A DNA stretch of 64,000 nt. Origin: Roseomonas sp. OT10. GTDB lineage: Bacteria > Pseudomonadota > Alphaproteobacteria > Acetobacterales > Acetobacteraceae. The notes under the pieces are model-generated. The model saw only the letters and a program-made list of their open reading frames with translations, was not told the DNA's origin and did no database searches. Position numbers and translations under genes: made by a program. Below, piece by piece: positions 9,589-18,029 of the stretch. Location: assembly GCF_020991085.1 (NCBI RefSeq), contig NZ_CP087719.1, positions 1,116,001 to 1,180,000 on the forward strand. The letters run 5' to 3'. Position 1 is the first letter of the stretch, and every line of letters begins with the position of its first letter.

Positions 9589-10863
9589 ATGAACCCCGCG
9601 ACACGCATTCCGCTGCTGGTCGCACCGCTGCTCGTCGGCGGTGCCGCAGCGGCCGCGTGGCTCGCATGGCCCTACCTCTCCCTGCGGCCGGCGACGCCCA
9701 TCCTGGCGCCGCTGCCGCCCGCCGCCACGACCGCGTCGCCACCCGCCACGCCGCCGTCCATCCGGTCGGCGGTGCCCGGCGGCGCGGGGTCCGGGGCCAC
9801 CGTGCCGGAGAGCAGCCCGGTGGCGGCACGCCCGGCGGTGCCGGGGACGCGCCGGCTGGAGCCGCCACGCTTCGACATCGTCCGCGTGGGCGCGCGCGGC
9901 ACCGCCGTGGTCGCCGGCCGGGCCATGCCGGGGGTGGAGGTCATCCTCTACCAGGGCGGGCAGGAGATCGGCCGGGCCCGCGCCGACCAGCGCGGCGAAT
10001 GGGTCATCCTGCCGGATGCGCGGATGGGCGTCGGGGCGCACGAGCTGTCCCTGCGCGCCCGCCTGCCCGACGGGCAGGAGATCGGCGGCACCGACACGGC
10101 GGTGGTGGTGGTTCCCGACACCCCCGCCCTGGCCGCCACCCGTGCCGCCGGGGAGCGGGCGGCCGCTGCGGCCGCCGAGCCTGCGCCGCCCGCCAGCCCG
10201 CCCGGCAGCAGCCGGCAGGAGGCCGCGGCGGCACCGGGGCCGGCGGCGGCCGAGGCGCCGGTCCCAGGCCCGACCGTGCTGCTGCTGCCCACCGGTTCCG
10301 GCGCCGCGCCGCGGCCGCTGCAGGGCGGCAACGGCCGCGCGGCCACGCTGGGGATCGATATCGTCGACTACGACGACCAGGGGAACATGCGCTTCGCCGG
10401 CAGCGCTCCGGCCGGCGCTCAGCTTCGCGTCTATGCCGATGACCGGCATGTGGGCGACGTGCGGACCGATGAATCCGGCCGCTGGAGCCTGGCGCCCGAG
10501 ACGGCACCCGCCCCGGGCCGGCATCGGCTGCGGGTGGACCAGCTTCCGGCCGATGGCGCCGCGCCGCGGGCGGGCCAAGCGGGCTCCGCCGTGGCCGCGC
10601 GGGTGGAGGTGGCCTTCCAGCGCGAGGCCCTGCCCGCCGGCACGGTGCGCGACGGCCGCGTGGTGGTGCAGCCGGGCCAGAACCTCTGGCGCCTGGCGCG
10701 GGAGGCTTACGGGCGCGGCACCCGCTACACGGTGATCTACGGGGCGAATCGCGGCCAGATCCGCGATCCCCGCCTGATCTATCCCGGTCAGGTGCTGGAC
10801 CTGCCCGGCTCGGGCGCGGAGGGCGCCGCCGCTAGCCCCGAGGCTTCCAGCCGCTCCAGATAG
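9589..10863 (+). CDS. LysM-domain envelope protein with Ig-like repeats
   Basis: Protein of 424 residues with an N-terminal membrane anchor (about residues 5-27). Two similar Ig-like beta units follow (about 100-175 and 255-335; compare GVEVILYQGGQEIGRARAD with GAQLRVYADDRHVGDVRTD), separated by a low-complexity Ala/Pro linker. A C-terminal LysM domain (about 355-410, VQPGQNLWRLAREAYG ... IYPGQVLDLP) should bind peptidoglycan. Such LysM/Ig proteins are widespread in Rhodospirillales; the exact role is not known but a wall-linked structural or scaffold function is likely. It shares a 209-base upstream region with the divergent b561 gene. Confidence 0.88.
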   Translation: MNPATRIPLLVAPLLVGGAAAAAWLAWPYLSLRPATPILAPLPPAATTASPPATPPSIRSAVPGGAGSGATVPESSPVAARPAVPGTRRLEPPRFDIVRVGARGTAVVAGRAMPGVEVILYQGGQEIGRARADQRGEWVILPDARMGVGAHELSLRARLPDGQEIGGTDTAVVVVPDTPALAATRAAGERAAAAAAEPAPPASPPGSSRQEAAAAPGPAAAEAPVPGPTVLLLPTGSGAAPRPLQGGNGRAATLGIDIVDYDDQGNMRFAGSAPAGAQLRVYADDRHVGDVRTDESGRWSLAPETAPAPGRHRLRVDQLPADGAAPRAGQAGSAVAARVEVAFQREALPAGTVRDGRVVVQPGQNLWRLAREAYGRGTRYTVIYGANRGQIRDPRLIYPGQVLDLPGSGAEGAAASPEASSRSR

Positions 10864-11222
10864 GGGTCGAGCGCCAGGACGAAGTGCACCATGGCCGCCA
10901 CCAGCCCGGTTGCCGTGGCGGCGCCCGGGAGGATCGCCCTCGCCGCCAGCCGGATGCGGTGGTCCGGCCGCAGCGCCAGGGCCCAGCCCGGCGGCAGCTC
11001 CGCCGGCAGGCGCGCCAGGGTCTCCAGCGCCGCGCCACGCGCGCGCGGTGCCTCCACCGTGTAGGGCACCCGCCCGGCCTCGGCGGAGAGGCCCAGCCCG
11101 TCAGCTTCCAGCACGGCCGTGCAGGGCCGGCCCCGCCAGGCGAAGCGCAGCGCCGCGGGGTGGTCGGGGCCGCGCGGGGCGATGCGTCCGTCGCGGCCCA
11201 CGGTGAAGGCGCCGAGCGCCAT
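10788..11222 (-). CDS. Hypothetical protein, 144 residues
   Basis: Small soluble protein with no recognised family, starting MALGAFTVGRDGRI. It has a repeated short beta pattern and two hydrophobic stretches near the end (about 100-125, including TGLVAAMVHFVLALD) that could be one helical hairpin. A longer start at 11261 is possible; neither has a clear ribosome site. The gene lies convergent to the LysM gene and the two overlap by 76 bases, which is long, so one of the two ends may be less conserved. It is divergent from psd with a gap of 88 bases. Coding is supported by length and codon pattern only. Confidence 0.55.
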   Translation of the reverse strand: MALGAFTVGRDGRIAPRGPDHPAALRFAWRGRPCTAVLEADGLGLSAEAGRVPYTVEAPRARGAALETLARLPAELPPGWALALRPDHRIRLAARAILPGAATATGLVAAMVHFVLALDPYLERLEASGLAAAPSAPEPGRSST

Positions 11223-11310
11223 GTCCGGCTTGGCACGGGATGGGGGGGAGGGGCCAGGCATGGCGGACAGGGTTGTCCCGCCCCGGTGAACAGACGATAA
11301 CCGCGGCGAC

Positions 11311-12054
11311 ATGTCCCTCGTTCAAAGCGTGAAAATGGTGCTGGCCCCGCCGCATCCGGCGGGCCGGCCCTTCCTGTACGGCGGCATCGCCGTCGCCGTG
11401 ATCGGCGGCCTGCTGGCCGGCGGCTGGCTGTTCTGGCCCAGCCTGCTGTTCACGCTGTTCTGCCTCTACTTCTTCCGCGACCCCGAACGGGTCACGCCCG
11501 GCAGGCCCGGACTGCTGGTCGCCCCGGCGGATGGCCGCGTCGTCTCCGTGGCGCCGGTCGTGCCGCCGGAGGAGCTGGATCTGGGCGCGGAGCCGCGCTG
11601 GCGGGTGGGGATCTTCCTCTCGGTGCTGGACGTGCACGTGAACCGCGCCCCGGTGGACGGGGTGGTGACGCGAATCGCCTACCACCGCGGCAAGTTCCTC
11701 AATGCCAGCCTGGACAAGGCCAGCGAGGACAACGAGCGCAACGCCCTGGCCATGCGGCTGGACGACGGCACCACCATCGCCGTGGTGCAGATCGCGGGGC
11801 TGATCGCGCGACGCATCCTCTGCGACGTGCGGCAGGGCCAGCGCCTCTCCGCCGGGGAGCGCTTCGGCATCATCCGCTTCGGCAGCCGCACCGACCTCTA
11901 CCTGCCGCCCGGCGTGCGCCCGCTGGTGGAACCCGGGCAGATCATGATCGGGGGCGAGACGGTGATCGCCGATACCACGCAGCCAGTGGCCGCCCCGGTC
12001 GTTGCCCGCTCGTCCGGTGACGATCCGCCGGGGGTGCCGCTGGGGGTGGGATGA
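11311..12054 (+). CDS. psd: Phosphatidylserine decarboxylase proenzyme
   Basis: Makes phosphatidylethanolamine from phosphatidylserine at the inner membrane. The 247-residue form is the short alphaproteobacterial/archaeal type. Family motifs are YFFRDPER (residues 53-60), PADGRV (72-77), [11 protein letters not shown] (107-117) and the self-cleavage site Gly191-Ser192 within RFGSR, where the serine becomes the pyruvoyl cofactor. One or two membrane helices lie at residues 22-53. The stop overlaps the pssA start (ATGA), placing the enzyme and the supplier of its substrate in one coupled operon. Confidence 0.96.
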   Translation: MSLVQSVKMVLAPPHPAGRPFLYGGIAVAVIGGLLAGGWLFWPSLLFTLFCLYFFRDPERVTPGRPGLLVAPADGRVVSVAPVVPPEELDLGAEPRWRVGIFLSVLDVHVNRAPVDGVVTRIAYHRGKFLNASLDKASEDNERNALAMRLDDGTTIAVVQIAGLIARRILCDVRQGQRLSAGERFGIIRFGSRTDLYLPPGVRPLVEPGQIMIGGETVIADTTQPVAAPVVARSSGDDPPGVPLGVG

Positions 12055-12944
12055 GCGACGAGACGGCCACGCCGGCCGGCCAGGTCATGGAGGCGACGGA
12101 AGGTCGGCCGCGGCGCCGGCGCTTCCGCCTGCCGCGCCGCCGCGAGCGGCGCCCGGGCTGGTCCTTCAACCGGCTGCTGCCCAACATCCTGACCATGCTG
12201 GCGCTCTGCGCCGGGCTGACCGCCGTGCGCTTCGCCTTCGACGGGCGGTGGGAACCGGCACTGACGCTGATCGTCGTGGCGGGCTTCATCGACGGCATCG
12301 ACGGCCGCCTCGCCCGGCTGCTGAAGGCGACCAGCCGCTTCGGCGCGGAATTCGACAGCCTGTCCGACTTCCTCTGCTTCGGCGTGGCGCCCGCGCTGAT
12401 CCTCTACCTGTGGACGTTGAAGGACGCGCGGGGCTTCGGCTTCATCCCCTGCCTGCTGTTTGCCGTCTGCATGGCGTTGCGCCTCGCCCGCTTCAACGCG
12501 GCGATCGACGCGCCGGGCCCGGGAGGCGCGCCGAAGCCGGCCTATGCCTCGAACTTCTTCACCGGCGTCCCCGCACCCTCCGGCGCCGGGCTGGCGCTGT
12601 TCCCGATCTTCGCCTCGCTGGCCTTCGAGGGCTGGGGCTTCCTCGGCACCGCCGCCGCGCTGCGCCACCCCCTCTTCGTCGCGCCGCTGCTCGTCGTGGT
12701 GGCGGGGCTGCTGGTGTCCACCCTGCCGACCTGGTCGTTCAAGAAGGTGAAGATCGCGCGCGAGGTGGCGTTGCTGCTGCTTCTCGGCGCCGCGGCCTAT
12801 GCCGCGCTGCTGGTGGCGGAGCCCTGGGCGGCGCTGGCCGCGGCGGGGTTGATCTACGCCGCCATGATCCCCGTCGCCGGGGCCTCCTATCACCGGCAGA
12901 AGCGGATGGCGGAGAGCACCGTGCCGGCCACCGTCGCGGAGTGA
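12051..12944 (+). CDS. pssA: CDP-diacylglycerol-serine O-phosphatidyltransferase
   Basis: Integral membrane enzyme, 297 residues, that makes phosphatidylserine from CDP-diacylglycerol and serine. The CDP-alcohol phosphotransferase signature D-x2-D-G-x2-A-R-x8-G-x3-D-x3-D is complete between Asp81 and Asp106. About eight hydrophobic segments follow the basic N-terminal tail (residues 18-35 are mostly Arg), which is longer than usual. It is coupled to psd on the 5' side (ATGA) and to a tyrosine-phosphatase-like gene on the 3' side (GTGA), so the three are probably made together. Confidence 0.96.
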   Translation: MSDETATPAGQVMEATEGRPRRRRFRLPRRRERRPGWSFNRLLPNILTMLALCAGLTAVRFAFDGRWEPALTLIVVAGFIDGIDGRLARLLKATSRFGAEFDSLSDFLCFGVAPALILYLWTLKDARGFGFIPCLLFAVCMALRLARFNAAIDAPGPGGAPKPAYASNFFTGVPAPSGAGLALFPIFASLAFEGWGFLGTAAALRHPLFVAPLLVVVAGLLVSTLPTWSFKKVKIAREVALLLLLGAAAYAALLVAEPWAALAAAGLIYAAMIPVAGASYHRQKRMAESTVPATVAE

Positions 12945-13405
12945 GCGGCGGGGGAGCGGAGCCGGGTCCGGCCGGGCCTGTTCCCCCCGGGCTCGATCTC
13001 CCCGGCCTGGGCCGGGTCCTGGCCGGCCCGTTCACGCGCTGCCCACCAGGGGTGTTCGGCCTCTGCCTGGATGGGGATTCGCCGGCCCGGCACCGTGCCG
13101 ACCTGCTGCTCCCGGTGCCGGATTTCGGCCTGCCGCCCGACCTGCCGGGCTGGGAGGCGGCCCTGCGCGCGGTGGCCGTCGCGCTGCGCGACGGGCGCGG
13201 CGCCTATGTCGGCTGCCGTGCCGGGCTGGGGCGGACGGGACTGGCGCTGGCCTGCCTCGCCCGGATGGCGGGGGTGGCGGATGACCCCGTGGCCTTCGTG
13301 CGCGCCGGCTACGACCCGCGCGCGGTCGAGACGCCGGAGCAGGAAGCCTTCGCCCGGGCCTTCCGGCCTCAGCCGTTGCCGGGGCTGTCCAGCAGCTCGA
13401 CGTAG
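12941..13405 (+). CDS. Dual-specificity/tyrosine phosphatase-like protein coupled to pssA
   Basis: Cytosolic phosphatase homologue of 154 residues. The P-loop C-x5-R is clear (Cys92 and Arg98 in GCRAGLGRTG), and Asp61 in PVPDFGLPP sits where the general acid loop is expected. It starts with GTG overlapping the pssA stop by four bases. Family members act on phosphotyrosine, on phosphoinositides or, like mitochondrial PTPMT1, on phosphatidylglycerophosphate; the coupling to psd-pssA makes a phospholipid substrate worth considering, but this is inference. The 3' end overlaps the convergent metallo-hydrolase gene by 37 bases. Confidence 0.85.
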   Translation: MSGGGAEPGPAGPVPPGLDLPGLGRVLAGPFTRCPPGVFGLCLDGDSPARHRADLLLPVPDFGLPPDLPGWEAALRAVAVALRDGRGAYVGCRAGLGRTGLALACLARMAGVADDPVAFVRAGYDPRAVETPEQEAFARAFRPQPLPGLSSSST

Positions 13406-14187
13406 CGCGCGGCGGAGCGGGCGACGATCCCCGGCCCGTCCGCCGCCACCTCCTGCCCCAGGAAGGCGCCGTAGATCCGCTCGTAGCGCAACGGCGCGAG
13501 GCGGGCGGCCATGCGCCGGACCTCGGCGGCGGGCAAGGGCATCATGTTCGGGTAGCTCCACAGGAAGGAGACCCGCTTCGCCCCCGGCGCGACCTGCACG
13601 ATGTCACCCGCCATCAGCGCCCCGGCGCCGTCCGCCGTGCCCGGCCAGTGCAGCACCGTGCCGCCGGGGAAGTGCCCGCCCAGCCGGTGCAGCGTGAGGC
13701 CGGGCCACAGCGCCATCTCGTCGCCCTCCCAGAAGGTCAGGGACGGATCGGGCCGCATCACCCATTCCCGGTCGCGGGCGTGCAAATAGACCGGCGCCCC
13801 GAAGGCGGCCGCCCAGTCCTGCATGGTCGTGTAGTAGTGCGGGTGGGAGATGGCGATGGCGCGGATTCCGCCCAGGGCGCGGATGATCTCCTCCGTGGCC
13901 GCGTCGAACAGGGCGATGCAGTCCCACAGCACGTTGCCCTGCGGCGTGCGGATCAGCCAGGCGCGCTGGTTGATGCCGAAGGCGGGCAGGGTCTGGAGGC
14001 AGAACAGGTCCGGCTCGTACCGCTTCCAAGCGTTGCGGTGCGCCTTCGGCAGGTCCTCGCGCGCGATCCAGTTCTGGCCGGAGAGCGGCACGTACTGCCG
14101 CTCCTCGTCGCAGATGGTGCAATGCGCGGGGAGAAGCGGCGCGTCGGGGTAGGAGGTTCCGCAGGCCGTGCACAGGAAGACGGTCAT
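13369..14187 (-). CDS. MBL-fold metallo-hydrolase with N-terminal zinc-ribbon-like cysteines
   Basis: Protein of 272 residues with a metallo-beta-lactamase fold core. The usual HxHxDH motif is altered: His115 and His117 are present (SHPHYYTT) but the Asp-His half is replaced. His172 (GGHFPGG) and Asp195 (MAGDIVQ) match the later metal ligands. An added N-terminal segment has two CxxC pairs, Cys6/Cys9 and Cys23/Cys26, which look like a zinc or iron knuckle. It may bind one metal or act as a lactonase/thioesterase-like enzyme; the activity is unknown. It is the most distal gene of the minus-strand catabolic group, 125 bases beyond the VOC gene. Confidence 0.85.
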   Translation of the reverse strand: MTVFLCTACGTSYPDAPLLPAHCTICDEERQYVPLSGQNWIAREDLPKAHRNAWKRYEPDLFCLQTLPAFGINQRAWLIRTPQGNVLWDCIALFDAATEEIIRALGGIRAIAISHPHYYTTMQDWAAAFGAPVYLHARDREWVMRPDPSLTFWEGDEMALWPGLTLHRLGGHFPGGTVLHWPGTADGAGALMAGDIVQVAPGAKRVSFLWSYPNMMPLPAAEVRRMAARLAPLRYERIYGAFLGQEVAADGPGIVARSAARYVELLDSPGNG

Positions 14188-14312
14188 CCGATCGCTCCGT
14201 TCGAGAGGGCCGCCCCGGGGGACGGCCCGGGCGCGGGCGCCGCCTTGGTCACGCCCCAGGCAAGATCCGGACCGGCGGCCCCCGGCAGCCCGCCTCCGCC
14301 AGCCTGCCCCTG

Positions 14313-14696
14313 TCAGCCCGTCTTGCGTTCCAGCAGCTCGATGCGGATCTTCTCCGGCCCCTCGATGAAGGCGATCTTCAGCACGGGGCTCATCTCCTTC
14401 GGCTCCATCACGAAGGTCACGCCCTTCGCCTTCAGCCGTGCCGCCTCCGCCTCGATGTCGGGCACGCGCAGGCCGATATGCTCGTAGCCCAGGAAGGGCG
14501 GCGTGGGCGGGGCGGCGGTGTCGGCCGGCACCTCCTCGATGAACAGCGGCATCCCGTCCAGCTTCAGGACGACGCGCAGCTTGTCGCCGTTCATCACCTC
14601 GCCCGTCTGCGCCGCGCCGAACATCTCGACGAAGAAGGCGGCGGTGGCGCGCGGGTCGGGGCTGCGCAGGTGGATGTGGTCCCAGGTGTAGCTCAT
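14313..14696 (-). CDS. VOC family (glyoxalase/dioxygenase fold) protein
   Basis: Small metal-binding protein of 127 residues with two beta-alpha-beta-beta-beta modules, the vicinal oxygen chelate fold. Candidate metal ligands are His7 or His9 (WDHIHLRSPD), a His in GYEHIGLRVPD in the second module and a Glu near the C-terminus (RIELLE). Families with this fold include methylmalonyl-CoA epimerase, lactoylglutathione lyase and extradiol dioxygenases. Its place 22 bases after a CaiB-type CoA-transferase gene suggests work on a CoA ester or an oxidised metabolite of the same pathway. Confidence 0.87.
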   Translation of the reverse strand: MSYTWDHIHLRSPDPRATAAFFVEMFGAAQTGEVMNGDKLRVVLKLDGMPLFIEEVPADTAAPPTPPFLGYEHIGLRVPDIEAEAARLKAKGVTFVMEPKEMSPVLKIAFIEGPEKIRIELLERKTG

Positions 14697-14718
14697 CGGT
14701 GTTCCTGTCTTCGGGGGT

Positions 14719-15963
14719 TCAGCGCCGGGTGCCGACCAGCACGCCCTGCGCCGCGAGTTCCGCGATCTCCGCCTCGCTGAAGCCGTGCTCGGCCAGGACG
14801 GCGGCGCCGTCCGCGTTGAACTGCGGCGGGGCGCTGCGGGCGCCGCCGGGGGTGCGGGACAGCTTGATCGGCGAGTTCAGCCCGCGGAACCAGCCGATCT
14901 CCGCCACCATGTCGCGCGCGGCGGTGTGGGGGGCGGCCAGCGCCTCGTCCACATGCAGCACCGGCCCGGCGGGGACGCCCGCGCGGATCAGGCGGTCGGA
15001 CAGGTCGTGCCCGTCCTCTGCTGCCAGCCGCTCCTCCAGGATGGCGTCCAGCGCCGGCCGGTTCTCCACGCGCAGCGCGTTGGTCGTGAAGCGAGGGTCC
15101 CCCGGCAGCGCGTCCAGCCCGAGGAAGGCGCAGAAGCGGCGGAAGGTCGGGTCGTTGCCGCAGGCGACGAAGATGTCGCAGGTGCCGGTGCGGAAGCGCG
15201 AATAAGGGCTGATGTTCGGATGCGCGTTGCCGGTGGCGGCGGGGCGGCGCCCGTTCAGCAGGTGGTTCGCCGCCTGGGGATGCAGCAGCGACAGGCCGCA
15301 ATCGTAGAGCGTCATGTCCAGGTACTGGCCGCGCCCGGACCGCTCGCGCTCCTGCAAGGCCATCAGGATACCGATGGCGGAGTAGAGCCCGGTGGCGAGA
15401 TCGACGACCGGCGTGCCCATGCGCAGCGGGCCGGTGGAGGCATCGCCGTTGATCGACATCAGCCCCGCCATGGCCTGGATCACCGCGTCGTAGCCCGGCA
15501 GCCCGCCCAGCGGTCCGTCCCCGCCGAAGCCGGAGACGCGGCAATGCACCAGGCGAGGGAAGCGCGCCTCCAGCACCTCCGCATAGCCCAGCCCCCATTT
15601 CTCCATGCTGCCGGGCTTGTAGTTCTCGATCAGCACGTCCGCGCCGTCGAGCAGGCGCAGCAGCACGGCGCGGCCCTCGGGCTTCGACAGGTCCAGCGCC
15701 AGGGAGCGCTTGTTGCGGTTCACGCCGATGTAGTAGCTGGCGTCCTTCTCCCCGTCCGGATGGGCGTGGAAGGGCGGGCCCCAGTGGCGCACCTCGTCGC
15801 CCTGCGGCGGCTCGATCTTGATGACCTCCGCGCCGTGGTCGGAGAGGATCATGGTGCAGTACGGCCCGCCCAGGACCCGCGTCAGGTCGATCACCTTCAG
15901 CCCGGCCAGGGCACCGGGCGAGAGGGCCCGGGGGGTTGGGGCACCGGTCGGGGCATCGGTCAC
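14719..15963 (-). CDS. CaiB/BaiF family (class III) CoA-transferase
   Basis: Cytosolic enzyme of 414 residues that moves CoA between carboxylic acids, in the formyl-CoA transferase/succinyl-CoA transferase family. The catalytic aspartate is Asp188 in TPVVDLATG; the N-terminal VIDLTRVLGGPYCTMILSDHGAEVIKIE and the NRNKRSLALDL segment are classic. It overlaps the upstream CoA-transferase beta gene by four bases, so two unrelated types of CoA-transferase are co-expressed. The acid it activates is not evident. Confidence 0.95.
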   Translation of the reverse strand: MTDAPTGAPTPRALSPGALAGLKVIDLTRVLGGPYCTMILSDHGAEVIKIEPPQGDEVRHWGPPFHAHPDGEKDASYYIGVNRNKRSLALDLSKPEGRAVLLRLLDGADVLIENYKPGSMEKWGLGYAEVLEARFPRLVHCRVSGFGGDGPLGGLPGYDAVIQAMAGLMSINGDASTGPLRMGTPVVDLATGLYSAIGILMALQERERSGRGQYLDMTLYDCGLSLLHPQAANHLLNGRRPAATGNAHPNISPYSRFRTGTCDIFVACGNDPTFRRFCAFLGLDALPGDPRFTTNALRVENRPALDAILEERLAAEDGHDLSDRLIRAGVPAGPVLHVDEALAAPHTAARDMVAEIGWFRGLNSPIKLSRTPGGARSAPPQFNADGAAVLAEHGFSEAEIAELAAQGVLVGTRR

Positions 15964-16730
15964 GCGGCGGGGACTCCCTCGGGGGTTCGGTCGAAGATCC
16001 GGGCGCAGAAGGCGGGGTAGGTCTCGCGCAGCTCGGCGGCCACCGGGCCGCGCAGCAGGGCCAGCTCCTCCGGCGTCGGGTCGGGGGTCCGCGGCACCTG
16101 CGCCGGTTCGTCGTAGTCGAAGCCGGTGGCGGCGCGGACGCTCTCCACCGTCTCGCCGGGATGCAGGCTGACGAGCGCGAAGCGGCCGCGCGCCGCGTCG
16201 AAGCGGAAGACGCAGCGCCCCGTCACCAGCGCCTGCGCCGTGCCGCGCCGGAACACGCCCGGTTCCGAGACGCCGGGGGCGGAGACGTGCTCGACGCGCG
16301 GCACCAGCACGCGGGGGCTGTGCTCCTCGCGGAACAGCAGGGTACGCGGGACCATGAAGTAGAGGTAGGCGCTGCCGAAGCTGCCGGGGAAGCGCACCGT
16401 GGTGCCGGGCCAGTCGCCCGTGCCGATCAGGTTCAGGTTGGCCTGTCCGTCGATCTGCCCGCCGCCGAGGAAGAACAGGTCGATCCGCCCCTGGCCGGCG
16501 AGGTCGAACAGCTCGCGCGAGCCCTCGGTGAAGGGATTGCCGCGGCGCCGGTGCAGCAGGGAGAGGCGGATGGGGTGGCCCTGCTTCGCGGCCAGCCAGC
16601 AGGCGGCGGCGGGGATGGGCGAGGCGGCGCCGACCGCCGCGTGCCGCACGGGGGGCAGCGACGGGTCGAGGATCAGCCGCGCCAGCGTGGCGGCGAGGCG
16701 TTCCTCCGGCAGGACGGGCGGGACGGTCAT
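15960..16730 (-). CDS. CoA-transferase subunit beta (GctB-like), catalytic Glu not seen
   Basis: Beta subunit of a class I CoA-transferase, 256 residues. It keeps the family's FLGGGQIDGQANLNL segment near residue 90-105. In glutaconate CoA-transferase the catalytic glutamate lies in a short Glu-x-Gly turn after the first Rossmann strands; here the matching place reads LLHRRRGNPF (58-67), without an acidic residue. The protein may therefore belong to a divergent branch with another activity, such as a hydrolase or a synthetase accessory unit. The start at 16730 was chosen because its ATG overlaps the alpha-subunit stop (ATGA). Confidence 0.88.
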   Translation of the reverse strand: MTVPPVLPEERLAATLARLILDPSLPPVRHAAVGAASPIPAAACWLAAKQGHPIRLSLLHRRRGNPFTEGSRELFDLAGQGRIDLFFLGGGQIDGQANLNLIGTGDWPGTTVRFPGSFGSAYLYFMVPRTLLFREEHSPRVLVPRVEHVSAPGVSEPGVFRRGTAQALVTGRCVFRFDAARGRFALVSLHPGETVESVRAATGFDYDEPAQVPRTPDPTPEELALLRGPVAAELRETYPAFCARIFDRTPEGVPAA

Positions 16731-17548
16731 GCCGCGGCCCGCTCCGGCGTCAGGACGTTCGCCTCCAGCCATGCCCGAAAACCCTCATCCGTGCGGGCGG
16801 CGCGGGCATAGGCGGCGACGTAGGATTCGTCCGGCCCGTACTCGTCCAGCAGCGCCACCGGATGCGCGCCGAGCACGGCGACGGCGACGGCATCGACATA
16901 GGCGGCCGAGATCGTCCCGGGCGCGAGGCGCTCATCCTCCAGGAAGTCCGTCTCCACCACCCGCTCCACCGTGGCCAGCAGGCGCTTCGACGCATGCGCC
17001 AGCGTCGCGCATTCCCGCCGCCGCCCGACCCAGAGGTTGCCGTTCCGGTCGGCCATGACGGCATGGATCGCGCCGATGTCCGGCGAGAGCGCGGGCAGCA
17101 GCACGATGGGATCGGGCATGTCGGAAAGCGGATTCTGCACCACCGTCCAGTCCGGCCGGTGTGCCAGGATGTCGGAGCCGATCAGCCCGCGCAGGGGCAG
17201 GAAGGGCACGCCCTTCTCCGCCGCCTGGAGCATGGTGTGCATCGCCGGACAGGTGGCGTCGCGCAGACGGATCGTCCCCGCCCGCACGGCGGCCGAGAAG
17301 CGCGGGGCGAAGCCGGCCTCGCCCAGCGAGACGGCGGAGGTCTCCACCTCCGCGACGCAGCCGGCGCCGATCAGCAGGTCGGTCGCGAAGCCGCTGACCG
17401 GCACGCCGACCAGCCGCAGCCCGCGCGCGCCGCGCCGCACCAGCGCCTTGGCCAGCGCGACGGAGGGCAGCGAATTGTCCGGCGGCAGGGCCAGCAGCGC
17501 CCCGTCCGGCACGGAGGCGGCCATGGCGTCGAGCGTGACGGGCGTCAT
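16727..17548 (-). CDS. CoA-transferase subunit alpha (GctA-like)
   Basis: Alpha subunit partner of the downstream beta subunit, 273 residues, expected to bind CoA. It has the fold's phosphate-loop region near the start (VPDGALLALPPDNSLPSVALAKALVRRG spans about residues 13-40) and the later GVPVSGFATDLLIGAG segment. The start MTPVTLDAMAA is used because a GAGAGGAGG ribosome site lies upstream; a longer frame would run into a low-complexity Gly-Pro stretch. First gene of the run that continues through beta, CaiB, VOC and the metallo-hydrolase. Confidence 0.9.
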   Translation of the reverse strand: MTPVTLDAMAASVPDGALLALPPDNSLPSVALAKALVRRGARGLRLVGVPVSGFATDLLIGAGCVAEVETSAVSLGEAGFAPRFSAAVRAGTIRLRDATCPAMHTMLQAAEKGVPFLPLRGLIGSDILAHRPDWTVVQNPLSDMPDPIVLLPALSPDIGAIHAVMADRNGNLWVGRRRECATLAHASKRLLATVERVVETDFLEDERLAPGTISAAYVDAVAVAVLGAHPVALLDEYGPDESYVAAYARAARTDEGFRAWLEANVLTPERAAA

Positions 17549-18029
17549 CCTGGCTTGGCCTCCTCTCCTGTTCCTGGCCCGACGCCGCCCCGGCCCCGGC
17601 CCCGGCCCCGGGCCCGGGCCGCGGAGGGTGGGTCCGACGGCAGGAGGCGTCAATGCGCCCGGTACCCGCTGGCGCGCAGCGCCGGCCGCACAGGCCGCGG
17701 AGCGCGGCAGCCACGAAATCCTCGCGGCCCGATTCTGGCGGTGCAGGCTGCGGCGGGGGCGGTGAGCGAGCTGGAGGCTGCGCTCTCCCGTCCCCAGGGA
17801 GGTTCGGACGTCGCGGCCCGGGTGGCGCTGTCCCGCGCCGAGGCGGCGGAGACGCGGGAGGAGGATGCGCCCGGCCTCGGCTCCCAGCTGTGGCAGCGCC
17901 GGGCGGGGAGCCGGCGGCGCTGCACGCGCGCCGGATGCGGCGCAGCGGCACGGGGTTCTCGCGGCTACGCTGGATCGTGGCCGGGGCGCGGCCGGTCATC
18001 CCGGATGGTCTGCCGGCATGACCCGTGGC
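17549..18029. other. Intergenic region with a CCCGGC repeat and possible gene remnant
   Basis: A gap of 481 bases without a well supported gene, lying between two minus-strand genes. It starts with a GC repeat (separate entry). From about 17764 a plus-strand frame beginning VSELEAALSRPQGG looks weakly coding, and a second frame ending at 18021 (HARRMRRSGTGFSRLRW) continues in the same style, as if one small gene had suffered a frameshift near 17905. I could not match either to a family. Confidence 0.35.
17588..17620. repeat. GC-only short tandem repeat, period six
   Basis: About five copies of a CCCGGC/CCCGGG hexamer in a row, upstream of the CoA-transferase alpha gene. It is a simple-sequence tract, able to form secondary structure and prone to slippage. 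No function is implied. Confidence 0.8.
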
